Source: Melioribacteraceae bacterium (lineage in GTDB: Bacteria > Bacteroidota > Ignavibacteria > Ignavibacteriales > Melioribacteraceae). Taken from it: DNA of 6,883 nt. Location of the stretch: positions 1 through 6,883 of the forward strand of contig WFQV01000241.1 of assembly GCA_015486905.1 (NCBI GenBank). The letters are read 5' to 3'. The notes under the pieces are model-generated. The model did no database searches. It had not been told where the DNA came from and was given only the letters and a program-made list of their open reading frames with translations. Made by a program: the position numbers and the translations under genes. This document shows positions 6,171 through 6,883 of the stretch, piece by piece; the stretch's first letter is position 1, and every line of letters starts with the position of its first letter.

Positions 6171-6227
6171 GTTTTGTCACGATTTTTGCTCTTTAAAAAC
6201 AAGCTTATCCAAATATCGCGCCAAAAC
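6171..6227. repeat. 57-bp dispersed imperfect inverted repeat, copy B
   Basis: Same length and orientation as the copy at 2416-2472. The left 17 bases and right 13 bases are identical to copy A, and the internal AAACAAGC is kept. The central bases on both sides of it have diverged. Arms pair at 14 of 17 positions. The two arm mismatches seen in copy A (positions 7 and 9 of the arm) are also present here, so both copies descend from one already asymmetric parent. A T10 run ends four bases before it. Confidence 0.8.
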
Positions 6228-6253
6228 TTATTTGTTGTTTTTATTCATCACAC

Positions 6254-6273
6254 CCACGGGTTGAAACCCGTGG
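6254..6273 (+). repeat. REP-like hairpin B (8-bp stem, TGAA loop)
   Basis: CCACGGGT-TGAA-ACCCGTGG is a perfect 8-bp stem with a TGAA loop, followed by CTAAT. It begins 26 bases after the 57-bp repeat copy B, mirroring the arrangement at 2416-2517. The stem differs from hairpin A at most positions but remains fully paired. Confidence 0.78.
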
Positions 6274-6297
6274 CTAATTAGAGGTTCCCTTACAATG

Positions 6298-6314
6298 CGG
6301 AGTAAACCACTCCG
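6298..6314. repeat. Hairpin CGGAGT-AAACC-ACTCCG
   Basis: Six-base perfect stem with a 5-base loop, lying 24 bases after REP-like hairpin B. The equivalent place after hairpin A also has a small hairpin with a 5-base loop (GCTC-ATGTA-GAGC, 2531-2543), so a second stem may belong to the composite repeat. Confidence 0.45.
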
Positions 6315-6474
6315 GAGATAAGAAATATTTTGTTTTTTCTGGGTTGTCCAAAAACACTGTTCATTCATTGATAGAAATACTTCAAAATGTGGGGGATCAT
6401 TCAATCTGTGTAACATTGTTTTTAAGCATTTTATAGCATTGTTCGCTCCCCTTATTTTTCCCAACCCACCATTT

Positions 6475-6496
6475 CCCTCCTTTCTGGAATGGAGGG
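6475..6496. repeat. Hairpin CCCTCC/GGAGGG
   Basis: CCCTCC (6475-6480) pairs with GGAGGG (6491-6496) across a 10-base loop, preceded by CCAACCCACC. No T-run follows on the plus strand, so it is not called a terminator. It appears to be another small dispersed palindrome. Confidence 0.4.
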
Positions 6497-6696
6497 CTGA
6501 CTCTCGGTGTTTCTTGTGAACCTCGCTCTCCTTCCCTTTGTAAAGTGTGGATGGGTTCTAAAAATGTTCGACCCCGAATGTGTCTATCTTTTTTAGAAAA
6601 AATAAATTTGAAATAATTTTACGATGCCGAAATTATCTAAATAAAGCAATCTATCAAAATATTTGGCGTAGTTAAAAGTTCTAATTTTTCAACACC

Positions 6697-6710
6697 CCGT
6701 CTCTCGACGG
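6697..6710. repeat. Hairpin CCGTC-TCTC-GACGG
   Basis: Five-base stem with a TCTC loop (GAGA on the minus strand, a GNRA-type stable tetraloop). The stem shares its CCGTC/GACGG outer bases with the REP-like hairpin at 6863-6882 but has a different loop and shorter stem. Confidence 0.45.
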
Positions 6711-6723
6711 CATTTTGGATTAG

Positions 6724-6745
6724 TGGACAAATGGATAAATGGATG
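6724..6745 (+). repeat. Short tandem repeat TGGAYRAA
   Basis: TGGACAAA, TGGATAAA and a partial TGGATG follow one another with an 8-base period. The minus-strand reading of the ATCATCCA copies near 2636-2709 (TGGATGAT) is similar, so both may be remnants of one simple-repeat family. Confidence 0.5.
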
Positions 6746-6790
6746 TTCATTGATGAAGAAGGTTGAAGGTTGTGGAGTACGCTAAGGCAG

Positions 6791-6813
6791 AACTGACCAC
6801 GCTTCGTTCAGTT
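6791..6813. repeat. Hairpin AACTGA/TCAGTT
   Basis: AACTGA (6791-6796) pairs with TCAGTT (6808-6813) around an 11-base loop containing CGCTTCG. GAAATGACAG follows. The stem is weak on its own; it is listed as one more palindrome of the cluster. Confidence 0.35.
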
Positions 6814-6862
6814 GAAATGACAGTGATAAATTCCTCATCCCCTTGGGTTATATCAGGCATTG

Positions 6863-6882
6863 CCGTCGGATTCATCCGACGG
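6863..6882 (-). repeat. REP-like hairpin C (8-bp stem, TGAA loop on minus strand)
   Basis: Read on the minus strand: CCGTCGGA-TGAA-TCCGACGG, a perfect 8-bp stem with the same TGAA loop as hairpins A and B, followed by CAAT. The window ends one base past it, so whether a 57-bp repeat lies on the other side cannot be seen; on the visible side there is none. Confidence 0.7.
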
Positions 6883-6883
6883 T

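Larger units (their letters stand above)
5927..6883. other. Gene-free, palindrome-rich right end
   Basis: No credible gene in 957 bases. A 78-codon minus-strand open frame at 6228-6464 reads through a REP-like hairpin and has no recognisable protein features. The region holds nine or more palindromic units (5964-5993, 6058-6069, 6171-6227, 6254-6273, 6298-6314, 6475-6496, 6697-6710, 6791-6813, 6863-6882), homopolymer runs A8 (6138-6145) and T10 (6157-6166), and a short tandem repeat. It reads as a landing or accumulation zone for small repeats between genes. Confidence 0.65.

Noticed and set aside
6228..6464. 78-codon minus-strand open frame
   Set aside because: Its 3' part is read through REP-like hairpin B and the adjoining hairpin, it has no family motifs, and the surrounding DNA is repeat-rich non-coding sequence.
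5927..6883. CRISPR array
   Set aside because: There are many palindromes, but they belong to different families, are irregularly spaced, and no repeat recurs with uniform spacers.

Overview
The window looks like a chromosomal housekeeping stretch from an AT-rich bacterium (about 40% GC by eye), plausibly a member of the FCB group (Bacteroidota/Ignavibacteria-like). This placement is inferred from gene style, protein resemblance and the many short palindromic intergenic repeats. The clear Shine-Dalgarno sequences (AAGGAG, AGGTGA, GAGGT) argue against a typical Bacteroides or Flavobacterium, where such signals are usually weak. No phage, transposase, CRISPR, tRNA or rRNA gene was seen.

Layout, left to right. 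Positions 1-259 are non-coding with short repeats. A minus-strand pair follows: a divergent class I methyltransferase of unknown target (1686-2387), then, one base downstream, a 23S rRNA m5U methyltransferase of the RlmD/TrmA family (260-1684). Upstream of this pair, about 600 bases (2388-3006) hold no gene but several repeats. These include a 57-bp imperfect inverted repeat (2416-2472) and a REP-like hairpin (2498-2517). A plus-strand MarR-family regulator (3007-3438) converges on a minus-strand cold-shock protein gene (3578-3778), whose terminator hairpin is at 3534-3553. A 347-bp AT-rich divergent region separates the cold-shock gene from plus-strand pepT (tripeptidase, 4126-5370). A bacterioferritin gene follows (5432-5926), separated from pepT by a strong GC-rich hairpin. 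The last 957 bases (5927-6883) contain no credible gene but at least nine palindromic units.

The genes do not form one pathway. The methyltransferase pair is a likely two-gene operon; pepT and bfr may be partly co-transcribed through the hairpin. The most notable signal is in the non-coding DNA. The 57-bp element occurs twice (2416-2472 and 6171-6227), in the same orientation, and each copy is followed 25 or 26 bases later by a REP-like hairpin with an 8-bp stem and a TGAA loop. The stem sequences differ completely between copies but stay fully paired. A third hairpin with the same loop, on the minus strand, closes the window. I read this as a composite, probably non-autonomous, dispersed repeat of about 102 bp. 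I found no convincing new multi-gene system.
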